Assembly: GCA_030673965.1 (NCBI GenBank)
Contig: JAUTCN010000003.1
Span: forward strand, 85,659-149,658
Source: Fusobacterium sp. JB019
GTDB taxonomy: Bacteria; Fusobacteriota; Fusobacteriia; Fusobacteriales; Fusobacteriaceae
Length of the DNA stretch: 64,000 bases
Reading direction: 5' to 3'
This document shows positions 1 through 8,067 of this stretch, piece after piece. The stretch's first letter is position 1. Each line of letters begins with the position of its first letter. The notes under the pieces were generated by a model. The model worked only from the letters and a program-made list of their open reading frames with translations. It searched no databases and was not told the origin of the DNA. The position numbers and the translations under genes are program-made.

Positions 1-251
1 ACATTCCCTTTATCCAATTCATTTATAGAACGTTCTTTTCCCATAGGAATATATTTAAAACTTACATTATTTCTTTTTCCTATAATATTTAACAAATCTA
101 TATTCAACCCTTTATATTCTCCATTTTCAATAAATTGAAAAGGAGGCATTTTAGGATCTATTGCAACTTTATATTCTTTCCCTATATTATTAGCTAGTAT
201 ACTTAAAGAATAAGTTATGAAAAAAAAGACTATCTTTACAATTTTCTTCAT
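1..251 (-). CDS. Extracellular solute-binding protein family 3 domain protein (N-terminal part, cut by window edge)
   Basis: The gene runs off the left edge; its ATG is at 249-251 behind a GGGAGG ribosome site. The readable 83 residues start with a hydrophobic signal peptide (KIVKIVFFFITYSL), then a family-3 solute-binding start: a strand, a PPFQF motif, and NGEYKGLNIDLLNIIG. That matches periplasmic amino-acid binding proteins, and also the sensor domains of some histidine kinases and cyclic-di-GMP enzymes, so the full product cannot be decided here. It lies 25 bases downstream of the flavoprotein gene on the same strand and is probably co-transcribed with it. Confidence 0.7.
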   Translation of the reverse strand, partial: MKKIVKIVFFFITYSLSILANNIGKEYKVAIDPKMPPFQFIENGEYKGLNIDLLNIIGKRNNVSFKYIPMGKERSINELDKGN

Positions 252-276
252 TACATCCTCCCTTTCAATAATACTT

Positions 277-1197
277 TTAATTATTTTGAGTCAATAAATA
301 TTTTATAACTTCCATTCCTGCTACTGTTCCATCACTTACAGCTGTTGTAACTTGTCTAGCTTTCTTACTTACTACATCTCCAGCTGCATAAATACCTTCA
401 AAATTTGTTTTCATAGTTTCATCTGTAACTATCAATCCATCTTCATCTAAATTAGCAAATTCTCCTAAAAGTTCTGTTGAATTTTTAGTTCCTAAATATA
501 AAAAAGCATATTGAATTGGAAATTCTTTTTTCTCCCCATTAATCTCAACTTCTGCTTTCTCTAAAATACTATCCCCTTTTAGTTCAGTTACTTTAGAATT
601 TAAAATTATTTCAACTTTTTCATTCTCTTTTAAAGTTTTTAATATGTTTTCATTACATTTTAATTCTTCTCCTGTAACAAATATATATATTTTTTGTGAA
701 TATTTAGTTAGGAATAATGCTTCTTCTGCTATTTCTTCACCTTGGCCAAATAAAGAAACTGTTTTATTTCTTGTAAAAGCTCCATCGCAAGTTGCACAGT
801 AAGAAACTCCCTTTCCTAAAAATTCAGCCTCTCCTTTTAATTTTTTTCCTGTATTTTTAGCCCAGCCTGTAGCAATGACTATAGATTTAGCTTTAATATT
901 AACTTTATCTGTCTTTACTATTTTAGGATTATCATATATATCTATTCCTAAAAAAGTAGCATCTAAAAACTCTGATCCAAATCTTTTAGCTTGATCTTTC
1001 ATTTGATTTTGTAATTTTGTTCCTGTAATACCTTCTGGAAATCCAGGATAATTATCAATTTGATGGGCCATTTGAATACTTCCTATATTTTTTCTTTCTA
1101 TAACTAGCACAGATAAATTAGATCTACTTGCATAAATAGCTGAAGTTAATCCTGCAGGTCCTCCCCCTACTACTACTAAATCATAAATTTTTTCCAT
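277..1197 (-). CDS. Thioredoxin reductase-like flavoprotein lacking the NADPH motifs
   Basis: A 306-residue FAD protein of the thioredoxin reductase family. GGGPAGL near residue 11 is the FAD dinucleotide motif, CATC (Cys134, Cys137) is the redox-active disulfide, and GIYAAGD near the C-terminus is the second FAD motif. The pyridine-nucleotide domain is abnormal: the usual GGGxxA reads GQGEEIA (151-157), and the HRRxxxR motif that holds the NADPH phosphate is absent, replaced by FVTGEEL at about 173-179. Ferredoxin-dependent flavin thioredoxin reductases (FFTR) of clostridia lack these motifs, so the electron donor may not be NADPH; that is inference. GGGGGAG precedes the ATG. Encoded 22 bases downstream of an MBL hydrolase. 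Confidence 0.85.
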   Translation of the reverse strand: MEKIYDLVVVGGGPAGLTSAIYASRSNLSVLVIERKNIGSIQMAHQIDNYPGFPEGITGTKLQNQMKDQAKRFGSEFLDATFLGIDIYDNPKIVKTDKVNIKAKSIVIATGWAKNTGKKLKGEAEFLGKGVSYCATCDGAFTRNKTVSLFGQGEEIAEEALFLTKYSQKIYIFVTGEELKCNENILKTLKENEKVEIILNSKVTELKGDSILEKAEVEINGEKKEFPIQYAFLYLGTKNSTELLGEFANLDEDGLIVTDETMKTNFEGIYAAGDVVSKKARQVTTAVSDGTVAGMEVIKYLLTQNN

Positions 1198-1219
1198 TAA
1201 TTCTCCCCCTATTTATAGT

Positions 1220-1849
1220 TTATTTTATTATCCCCATTCTTCTTAAAAATACTCTTTCTTCTCCTATTGTTGTTGGCTCTGTATGTCCACTATAAACTAC
1301 TGTATCTTCCGGTAACTGACAAAGTTTTCCTAAACTTTCAAACAACATCTCACCACTACTTCCTGGAAAATCATATCTTCCAAAACTTCTTCTAAACATT
1401 GTATCCCCTGATATTAATAATTTTGATTTTTCACAGAAAAAACTTTTAGAACCCATTGTATGCCCTGGAGTGTCTATAACTTTAAATTCCCCTATCATAT
1501 CCCCTTCTTTAACTTCAATAAACTCTTGTTTATATTCAAAATTTATACCAAATATATAATTAGAGTGATTTAACTTTGCATCTCCTAAACACTCACTATC
1601 TTCTTTTCCTATAAATACTGTAGCCTGAGGATAAAGTTGCTTTAATAAATTTAATCCACAAATATGATCAGAATGTCCATGAGTTAAGACAATATATTTA
1701 ACATCTAACTCATTAGCTTTCACAAATTCTGCTAGCTGACCCAATCCTTCTCCTTCACAATCAAATATGTAAGCAATTTTATTGTCATCCCAAACTAAAT
1801 AGCTATTAGTTTGAAAACCACCAGTTAGAAATGTCTTTATATTCATCAT
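1220..1849 (-). CDS. MBL-fold metallo-hydrolase, glyoxalase II-like
   Basis: A 209-residue metallo-beta-lactamase-fold hydrolase. The metal ligands are visible: THGHSDH (His57, His59, Asp61, His62), a later His in DTPGHTMGS, Asp in SGDTMF and His in YSGHTEPT. Proteins of this compact type often hydrolyse thioesters such as hydroxyacylglutathione or an equivalent low-molecular-weight thiol adduct, but the substrate cannot be read from the sequence. Two ATG codons are adjacent; GGAGGAG lies 8 bases before the first. It is the first gene of a minus-strand set with the thioredoxin-reductase-like flavoprotein, which fits a thiol-related role (inference). Confidence 0.85.
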   Translation of the reverse strand: MMNIKTFLTGGFQTNSYLVWDDNKIAYIFDCEGEGLGQLAEFVKANELDVKYIVLTHGHSDHICGLNLLKQLYPQATVFIGKEDSECLGDAKLNHSNYIFGINFEYKQEFIEVKEGDMIGEFKVIDTPGHTMGSKSFFCEKSKLLISGDTMFRRSFGRYDFPGSSGEMLFESLGKLCQLPEDTVVYSGHTEPTTIGEERVFLRRMGIIK

Positions 1850-2016
1850 AATTAATTCTCCTCCTAAAATATTTTTATAATTACATACTTATAAACTATC
1901 ATTTTTCTAGAAAAAAATAAAGGATTATTATTAGAATTTATATAAATAATATGATAGAATTATTATTATATTAAAAATTAAAATAATTATTATTTTATAC
2001 AATTTAGGAGGAAAAA

Positions 2017-2475
2017 ATGAACATAGTTTTATACGAACCAGAAATCCCTTATAATACAGGTAATATTGGGCGTTCTTGTGTCTTAACAAATTCAACTTTA
2101 CATCTTATAAAACCACTTGGGTTTTCTCTAGATGAAAAGCAAGTAAAAAGAGCAGGACTTGATTATTGGCATTTAGTTAAAATAGTTGAATGGAATAATT
2201 GGGAAGAATTTTTAGCAGCTAATCCCGATGGAAATTTCTTCTATGCCACAACCAAATCACATCAAACTTATAGTGATGTAACTTATCATGAAAATGACTT
2301 TATAGTTTTTGGACCTGAGTCTAGAGGAATTCCAGAAGAAATTTTAAAAAAGAATCCTGAAAGATGTATAACTATTCCTATGATTCCTATGGGACGTTCT
2401 TTAAATCTTTCAAATTCTGCAGCTATTATTTTGTATGAATCTTTGAGACAAACTGGTTTTAACTTCGGAGAATAA
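2017..2475 (+). CDS. trmL: tRNA (cytidine(34)-2'-O)-methyltransferase TrmL
   Basis: A 152-residue SPOUT-class methyltransferase of full family length. It starts with the TrmL signature NIVLYEPEIPYNTGNIGR and has the knot motifs FGPESRGIPEEIL and IPMGRSLNLSNSAA, which bind S-adenosylmethionine. TrmL methylates the ribose of the wobble nucleotide in leucine tRNAs. AGGAGG precedes the ATG. It is transcribed divergently from the MBL gene at 1220-1849, with about 165 AT-rich bases between. folA follows after 4 bases, so the two are translated from one message. Confidence 0.95.
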   Translation: MNIVLYEPEIPYNTGNIGRSCVLTNSTLHLIKPLGFSLDEKQVKRAGLDYWHLVKIVEWNNWEEFLAANPDGNFFYATTKSHQTYSDVTYHENDFIVFGPESRGIPEEILKKNPERCITIPMIPMGRSLNLSNSAAIILYESLRQTGFNFGE

Positions 2476-2479
2476 AAAT

Positions 2480-2944
2480 ATGATAAATATAATTGTTGCT
2501 ATGGATAACAATTTTCTTATTGGATCTAAAGGAAGACTTCCTTGGAATATTCCTGAAGATTTAAAACTATTTAAAAAATTAACAGAAAACAATATTGTTA
2601 TAATGGGAAGAAAAACTTTTGAAAGTATAGGAAAACCTCTTCCTAACAGAATTAATATTGTAATTAGTAATACACTTAAAAAAAAATCTCATGTAATTAT
2701 ATTCACTTCTTTAGAAAAAGCAATAATCTTTGCAAAAAAATTTAATAAAGAAATTTTTATTATGGGAGGAGCTAATATTTACAAAGAAACTCTAGATAAA
2801 AAATTTGCAGAAAAAATCTGCATTTCCCATATAAAAAAGAATTATTATGGAGATACATTTTTCCCAATAATTAACTTAAACAAATTAAAACAAATACAAG
2901 AAACTAACTTTTGTGAATTCACATATAGAGAGTATTTGCTCTAA
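2480..2944 (+). CDS. folA: Dihydrofolate reductase
   Basis: A 154-residue dihydrofolate reductase. MINIIVAMDNNFLIG, LPWNIPEDLKLFKKLT with the substrate-binding acidic residue, IMGRKTFESIG and the IMGGANIY dinucleotide motif are all present and in the usual order. It reduces dihydrofolate to tetrahydrofolate with NADPH in the cytoplasm. Its ribosome site GGAG lies in the last codons of trmL, and the gap is only 4 bases, so translational coupling is likely. No hairpin terminator follows before the fadL region. Confidence 0.95.
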   Translation: MINIIVAMDNNFLIGSKGRLPWNIPEDLKLFKKLTENNIVIMGRKTFESIGKPLPNRINIVISNTLKKKSHVIIFTSLEKAIIFAKKFNKEIFIMGGANIYKETLDKKFAEKICISHIKKNYYGDTFFPIINLNKLKQIQETNFCEFTYREYLL

Positions 2945-2976
2945 ATTTCTAACTAAAAAAACACTTGTAATTTAAA

Positions 2977-3021
2977 ATAACATATGTTATTATAACGTGT
3001 GTTATTATTACATGTGTTATT
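2977..3021 (+). promoter_or_regulatory. Three tandem 15-bp imperfect repeats upstream of fadL (probable operator)
   Basis: Three contiguous copies: ATAACATATGTTATT (2977-2991), ATAACGTGTGTTATT (2992-3006) and ATTACATGTGTTATT (3007-3021). With the preceding A, the first copy is a perfect 16-bp palindrome (2976-2991); the other two are imperfect dyads. The array ends 10 bases before the GGAGG of fadL, so a bound protein would sit on the promoter or early transcript. The TetR-family gene downstream of fadL is the obvious candidate ligand (inference). Confidence 0.7.
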
Positions 3022-3043
3022 TTTATTTTAGGAGGTTTAAAAT

Positions 3044-4363
3044 TTGAATTTAAAAAAATTAGGGATTATTAGTACATTATTATCTACAACTATTTTTGGT
3101 GCTTCAATTGATCATGTACAAAATTATACACCCGAATATAATGCAAACCCAGCTCAACAAGGGGCTATCAACAAATCAGCTACAGTTTATTTTAACCCTG
3201 CAGGTATTATGAGATTAGAAGAAGGAACATATTTCACTGGAGGTCTTCAAGTTGCTATCGGTCAAGAAACTATGAAATATGATAGCAAAAGTGGAGAAAG
3301 TAATACTTATGATGCAGACTTACTAGCTCCAATACCTAACTTTGCAATATACAAAGTACAGGAAGATAAGGGATACTTCTTTACCTTTGGTCCACAAGCT
3401 GGTGGAGGAAAACTAGAATATAAGGATGGAGTATCTGGAATCAAAGTTTTAGAAGATTTTTCTAATTTAGGAATACTTGATCCAAAACTTAATGATTTTA
3501 CTGCTATAGCTAACTCTCATTCAGCAACTGGAGAAAATATGTATGCTCAAGCTACTTTGGGAACTGCTTGGAATGTTAATAGCAAATTATCTTTATCTAC
3601 TGCAGGTAAGGTTGTATATGGATATAGAAAATTAAGCGGTAATTTAAATGCTACATTAACAAAAAAACAAGATGATACAATAGTTGCCAAAATCCCTTTA
3701 AATGCATCCATAGATTCTGAAAGAACTGCTTGGGGATTTGGAGGTCAATTCGGTCTTAACTACGCTCCTAATGAAACTTGGAATATAGGAATAAGATATG
3801 ATACTCCTATAAAAATGAAATTTAAAACAAAATCTACTTCTAACACTACTCTTCCTGGTTTTGGATTTGAAATGTTTTTTCCTCAATATGCTGATGGGGC
3901 TAGTTATAGAAGAGACTTACCTGGAATCTTAGCTGTTGGTGCTTCTCAAAAAATAACTGATAAATGGACAATGTTCTATGGTGGGAATTATTATTTTAAT
4001 GAATCTGCTAATATTGATAGAGATGTTCCAGAACATTCTTTTGAATATAAAAATGGATGGGAACTTTCTTTAGGAACTGAGTACTGGATTAATGAAAAAG
4101 TTGCTATTCTTTCAGGAATTAACTATGCTAAAACTGGTGCTAAGTCAGAAAGTTATTCTGATATTGAATTTGCTCTAGATTCTTTCTTAGTTGGTGGAGG
4201 TATAAAATATCTTCCTAATGAAGATACTGAAATAGTATTCTCGGTTAGCCACTATTTCTATGAAGAAGATTCATATGATAAATATGGAAAACTGGGTGCT
4301 AATCCATTAGTTTACGATAAAAATATTTCTTCTGTAGGAATATCTTTCACTAAAAAATTATAA
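3044..4363 (+). CDS. FadL/OmpP1-family outer membrane transport protein
   Basis: A 439-residue outer-membrane protein of the FadL/OmpP1/TodX family, whose members let long-chain fatty acids and other hydrophobic compounds cross the outer membrane. A signal peptide ends near residue 20 (TTIFGAS), and NPAG (51-54) is the FadL N-terminal signature followed by alternating beta strands. The start is a TTG with GGAGG 8 bases upstream; no in-frame ATG fits better. The tetR gene follows after 77 bases without a terminator, and three operator-like repeats precede the gene, so regulator and porin look like one autoregulated unit. Confidence 0.9.
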   Translation: MNLKKLGIISTLLSTTIFGASIDHVQNYTPEYNANPAQQGAINKSATVYFNPAGIMRLEEGTYFTGGLQVAIGQETMKYDSKSGESNTYDADLLAPIPNFAIYKVQEDKGYFFTFGPQAGGGKLEYKDGVSGIKVLEDFSNLGILDPKLNDFTAIANSHSATGENMYAQATLGTAWNVNSKLSLSTAGKVVYGYRKLSGNLNATLTKKQDDTIVAKIPLNASIDSERTAWGFGGQFGLNYAPNETWNIGIRYDTPIKMKFKTKSTSNTTLPGFGFEMFFPQYADGASYRRDLPGILAVGASQKITDKWTMFYGGNYYFNESANIDRDVPEHSFEYKNGWELSLGTEYWINEKVAILSGINYAKTGAKSESYSDIEFALDSFLVGGGIKYLPNEDTEIVFSVSHYFYEEDSYDKYGKLGANPLVYDKNISSVGISFTKKL

Positions 4364-4440
4364 TGTAAATATTGAATTTTATTGATTTTAATTGTAAAAT
4401 ATTACAAGCTAAACAATTTATTATATAAAGGAGGAAAACT

Positions 4441-5004
4441 ATGCCTAAAAAAGCAGTCTTTCAAAAGGACCAAATTTTTAATAAAGCATTTGAGATTTTT
4501 GAAAAGGAAGGTCTAGATGTTATTACAGCCAGAAATTTAGGAAAAGCTCTAAAAGCATCACCTGCACCTATCTATGCTCATTATGCTTCTATTACAGATT
4601 TAAAAAATGAGCTTATCGAGCACGCTAAAGACAGATTCTTAGAATATTTAAACAGACCTTTTTCAAGTTTAATATTTTTGAATATTGGAATGGGAATTTG
4701 TGTGTTCGCTAGAGAAAACAAATCTTTATTTTCCTCTATTTTTTTAAGAGAACAATCATTTGATGATTTAATCAGAAAATTTAGAGATGCAACTAAAGAA
4801 GAAATAAACAAAGATCATAGATTTGATGAATTACCATCTGATTTTAAAGATGATCTACTTTTAGATTGTTGGACTTATGCTCACGGTCTTGCTACTTTAA
4901 TTGCTACTGGGTTTTTTGAACCAACTGATAAAGAAATAAAAGAAAGACTTTTAAAGGGAGCAGCTACTATGCTTTATAAAAGACTTGAAGATTTCAAAAA
5001 ATAA
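4441..5004 (+). CDS. TetR/AcrR-family transcriptional regulator
   Basis: A 187-residue regulator with an N-terminal TetR helix-turn-helix at about residues 28-48 (ITARNLGKALKASPAPIYAHY) and a ligand-binding helical domain behind it. AAAGGAGG precedes the ATG. It lies directly downstream of the FadL-family gene, and a terminator follows. TetR proteins near fatty-acid genes commonly sense acyl-CoA or related lipids, so control of the fadL promoter through the repeats at 2977-3021 is the simplest reading. That link is inference from position. Confidence 0.9.
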   Translation: MPKKAVFQKDQIFNKAFEIFEKEGLDVITARNLGKALKASPAPIYAHYASITDLKNELIEHAKDRFLEYLNRPFSSLIFLNIGMGICVFARENKSLFSSIFLREQSFDDLIRKFRDATKEEINKDHRFDELPSDFKDDLLLDCWTYAHGLATLIATGFFEPTDKEIKERLLKGAATMLYKRLEDFKK

Positions 5005-5018
5005 AAAATCATTATTTT

Positions 5019-5047
5019 AAAAGTGAGATACTTGTCTCACTTTTTTA
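5019..5047 (+). terminator. Intrinsic terminator after tetR
   Basis: GTGAGA (5023-5028) pairs with TCTCAC (5035-5040) across a short loop. A-rich bases precede the stem and T-rich bases follow it. Confidence 0.85.
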
Positions 5048-5170
5048 TTTTGATGTTTTTTAATGAAAAAATAAGTGTAATTTTATTATTTTTATATGCT
5101 TTATTTTATAAGTTTTAAGAATACTTTTTTTGTTATCAATGTGTTTTTTGATTTAAATTTACGTTATTTC

Positions 5171-5199
5171 TTCAAAAAAGATCCTAACAATGTTATAAT
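5171..5199 (+). promoter_or_regulatory. Predicted sigma-70 promoter for the flavin oxidoreductase gene
   Basis: A TTCAAA -35 (5171-5176) and a perfect TATAAT -10 (5194-5199) with a 17-bp spacer. Transcription would start about 15-20 bases before the GGAGG of the next gene. Confidence 0.65.
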
Positions 5200-5232
5200 A
5201 CAGGTGTAATTTTATTATATGGAGGTTATGAT

Positions 5233-6171
5233 TTGATAAATATAAACGGTTTAAAAATAAATGTCCCTATTATTCAAGGGGGAATGGCAATTAAATGTTC
5301 TATGGCTAAACTTGCTGCTGCTGTAGCAAATGAAGGAGGAATTGGTGTTATCGCAGGTACCGCTCTTACAATAAAAGAATTAACTGATGAAATAAGAGAA
5401 GCTAGAAGATTAATCACTAACAAAACTGGAGCTTTAGGAGTTAATATTATGTTTGCAGCTACAAACTTTGCAGAACTTGCTCAAGCTTGTATTGATGAAA
5501 AAATAGATGTTATTATTTGTGGTGCTGGTTTTTCAAGAGATATTTTCTCTATGGTTAAGGGAACTGATACTAAATTATTCCCTATTGTTTCTTCTTTAAA
5601 ACTTGCTAAGATTTCTCAAAGATTGGGAGCTGACGCTATTGTAGTAGAAGGTGGAAATGCTGGTGGACATTTAGGAACAGATAAAGATTCTTGGGATATT
5701 ATGGAAGAAATAACTAAAAATATTGATATTCCTGTATTTGGTGCTGGTGGAGTCATCACTCCAGAAGATGCAGAAAGAATGCTTGCTCTTGGGACTGTGG
5801 GAGTACAAATGGGAAGTCGTTTTGTTGCTTCTCACGAATGCGATGTTAGTGATGAATTTAAAAAAATGTATATTGATTGTAAAGAAGGAGATGTTGTTGA
5901 AGTAATGAGTTCTGTAGGTCTTCCTGCAAATGCTATTGTCAGTCCTTTTGCTAAAAAAGTTTTAGATGATAATACTCCTGCTCCAAAATCTTGTACTAAT
6001 TGTTTAAAACATTGTAATAGAAAATTTTGTGTAAATCATAGATTAGTTGATGCACACGAAGGAAATTATGAAACTGGACTATTCTTCGCAGGAAGAGATG
6101 CTTGGAAAATTAATGACATCCTTTCAGTTAAAGAAATATTCGATAAGTTCAAACCTGTTTTTAATAAATAA
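5233..6171 (+). CDS. NAD(P)H-dependent flavin oxidoreductase (nitronate monooxygenase/FabK family) with C-terminal Cys cluster
   Basis: A 312-residue FMN TIM-barrel protein of the nitronate monooxygenase/2-nitropropane dioxygenase/FabK group. PIIQGGMA near the start, VVEGGNAGGHLG in the middle and PVFGAGGV followed by VQMGSRF form the FMN-binding set. The last 50 residues hold CTNCLKHCNRKFC, four closely spaced cysteines not found in classical members, which might bind metal or an iron-sulfur cluster (inference). Nitronate oxidation and enoyl-ACP reduction are both possible. The start is a TTG with GGAGGT 6 bases before it; the ATG at 5228 is out of frame and closes at once. Confidence 0.8.
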   Translation: MININGLKINVPIIQGGMAIKCSMAKLAAAVANEGGIGVIAGTALTIKELTDEIREARRLITNKTGALGVNIMFAATNFAELAQACIDEKIDVIICGAGFSRDIFSMVKGTDTKLFPIVSSLKLAKISQRLGADAIVVEGGNAGGHLGTDKDSWDIMEEITKNIDIPVFGAGGVITPEDAERMLALGTVGVQMGSRFVASHECDVSDEFKKMYIDCKEGDVVEVMSSVGLPANAIVSPFAKKVLDDNTPAPKSCTNCLKHCNRKFCVNHRLVDAHEGNYETGLFFAGRDAWKINDILSVKEIFDKFKPVFNK

Positions 6172-6215
6172 AATAAAGCCTTAGTAAATACAATATTTAC
6201 TAAGGCTTTTCTTTT
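6172..6215. terminator. Strong bidirectional terminator between convergent genes
   Basis: A 16-bp perfect stem: the arm at 6175-6190 (AAAGCCTTAGTAAATA) pairs with 6194-6209, leaving a 3-base loop. T-rich tracts lie on both sides, so it can stop both the oxidoreductase message and the converging lipoprotein message. Confidence 0.9.
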
Positions 6216-7246
6216 TATATAAAATTCTTTAAATCTTTAATAATAATTTCATTAAACTTATTATTTAGAATTTTTATTATTTCTTCTCTTTCATTTCCAT
6301 AAGTCATTCTATTTTCATATTTTTCTGTAACCACATTATAATTTTTTCTAATTTCAAAATATTTTGATCTTGAAAAGTTCCCACCATTATTAGTTAACAA
6401 TCTATAGCTTCCTCTAATTATCAATTCTTTATGTTCTGTTATCACCTCTTTATCAACTTTTTTTTCTGTTTCAAGTCCTTTTGAATAAGCTCTACATTCT
6501 GAGAAATCCATAGCTACTAAATATTGATTATTATTCCTAGGAATTAATTTTGAATAACTATCAAAATAAACATATTTTTCTATTTCTCTTCCTTTATTTT
6601 TAGATGAAAAATCGTATAGTGCTTCACTAACTATTGAATTTATGTAATTGTATCTCATAAAAGAACTTGTTAAATAAACTTTTTTAGTTACTTGAGTTTC
6701 TAAAGATGATATAATATTGTAAACTTTATTACTATTCATATAATAGTTTAAATTTCTATAATAATTTATCTTTTCTATTTTTCTATTTCTTGGTAAGTTT
6801 ATTGAATTTCTATTATCTCTAATTACATAATTTTCAAATATTTTATTTATTTTTTTTCTAGAGTTTCTATAAACATTATAATCAAATTTTAAATTTTTAA
6901 CTTTATAGTTTATTTTTGAAGCTTCTTCATTTAAAACAATATATACCTTTAATCTTTCTATATCGTTAATGGAAGGATATTTCTTTTTTAAAATATTATC
7001 TTTTTCTTTAGCTATTTCAATCGATTGCTTATTAAAACATTCTATTCCAGCTACTGAATCAGGTATATATTTAAGACCACTAGCTAATTTTTTAACCCCA
7101 TAAGAAGTCACACCTTTTGAATTATATATCTGCAATCCGTTCTCTATTCTTTTTTCTCCAACATAAGTCATAAGAGAAGTGCACCCATTAAACACAAACA
7201 AAAACATAAGCATAATTATTAATCTATTTATTTTTTTTATTTTCAT
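6215..7246 (-). CDS. Hypothetical lipoprotein
   Basis: A 343-residue protein I do not recognise. A signal peptide ends in a lipobox (FVFNGC, Cys22), so it is predicted to be a lipoprotein. The rest is basic and rich in Tyr, Asn and Lys, with no membrane helix and no catalytic motif I can identify. The C-terminal part looks strand-rich. It follows the SIMPL-domain gene by 28 bases on the same strand and ends at a strong terminator, so the two probably form a small envelope operon. Confidence 0.7.
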   Translation of the reverse strand: MKIKKINRLIIMLMFLFVFNGCTSLMTYVGEKRIENGLQIYNSKGVTSYGVKKLASGLKYIPDSVAGIECFNKQSIEIAKEKDNILKKKYPSINDIERLKVYIVLNEEASKINYKVKNLKFDYNVYRNSRKKINKIFENYVIRDNRNSINLPRNRKIEKINYYRNLNYYMNSNKVYNIISSLETQVTKKVYLTSSFMRYNYINSIVSEALYDFSSKNKGREIEKYVYFDSYSKLIPRNNNQYLVAMDFSECRAYSKGLETEKKVDKEVITEHKELIIRGSYRLLTNNGGNFSRSKYFEIRKNYNVVTEKYENRMTYGNEREEIIKILNNKFNEIIIKDLKNFI

Positions 7247-7274
7247 ATTTCTCTTAAATTTCTCCCCTTTTATT

Positions 7275-7988
7275 TTAATCTACTAAATAATATTTCACTG
7301 TACTTACCACCCTTACTCTTTTTATTTGAGGGTTTCCAGCATCCCTGCTATATATAGAAAATTGTCCTTGAGTTGCAGATTTAATTTTTCCAACAGAACT
7401 ATTGGAATCTTTAGCAAATTTTTCTGCTACTAATCTAGCATTTTTAGTTGCCTCTTCTATCATTTTAGGCTTCACTTGATTTAAACCTGTAAATATATAT
7501 TCTATTGGAGTTGTATATTGATTTCCACTCAAATAAACTCCTTCTTTCAACAATTCTTGTAACTCTTTCTTTATAGTATTTACTTCATTTACTTTTTTTG
7601 TATATACTGTTATTTTTTGAGTTCCTAGATATCTATATTCTAATTTTTCTCTATCAGAATATCTTCTTCTATCTTCTATTTCAATATTAGAAATTGTAAT
7701 TTCTTTCTCATCTATCCCATTTTTCAATAAAAAATCTTTAACTTTATTCTCTGAATATTTAAGAGAGTTATATAGATCTTTCAAATCATTGGAATTAACA
7801 ATATATTCTACTGGCATCAATACAGTATCTGCCATAAAATCTTTTTGTGATAAACCTTTCACTGTGACCACTCTTTCATATTCCTTTATTTTTACTGCTG
7901 ATTTTCCTGCTAAATAGCCAAGAGATGAAAAACCAATAACAATACATACTCCTAGTATTAACGCCCATAGATTATTCTTTTCATTCAT
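7275..7988 (-). CDS. SIMPL domain-containing protein (DUF541)
   Basis: A 237-residue protein with one N-terminal membrane segment (LWALILGVCIVIGFSSLGYLA) and then a SIMPL (DUF541) domain: YERVVTVKGLSQKDFMADT, a central DEKEITISNIEI-type strand pair, and the late ATKNARLVAEKFAKDS helix typical of the family. SIMPL proteins are periplasmic or envelope proteins of poorly known function, some linked to oxidative-stress tolerance. GGGAGG precedes the ATG. The gene starts just past the terminator of the ABC transporter operon and continues into the hypothetical lipoprotein gene. Confidence 0.85.
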   Translation of the reverse strand: MNEKNNLWALILGVCIVIGFSSLGYLAGKSAVKIKEYERVVTVKGLSQKDFMADTVLMPVEYIVNSNDLKDLYNSLKYSENKVKDFLLKNGIDEKEITISNIEIEDRRRYSDREKLEYRYLGTQKITVYTKKVNEVNTIKKELQELLKEGVYLSGNQYTTPIEYIFTGLNQVKPKMIEEATKNARLVAEKFAKDSNSSVGKIKSATQGQFSIYSRDAGNPQIKRVRVVSTVKYYLVD

Positions 7989-8011
7989 AAAAACCTCCCT
8001 TTAATAAAAAT

Positions 8012-8051
8012 AAAAACATTGTAATATATTTAATTATATCACAATGTTTTT
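8012..8051 (-). terminator. Terminator after the histidine-type ABC transporter operon
   Basis: AAAAACATTGT (8012-8022) pairs with ACAATGTTTTT (8041-8051) around an AT-rich loop that can pair further. On the minus strand it lies 16 bases after the second binding-protein gene. Confidence 0.75.
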
Positions 8052-8067
8052 ATTTTTAATTAAGTTA

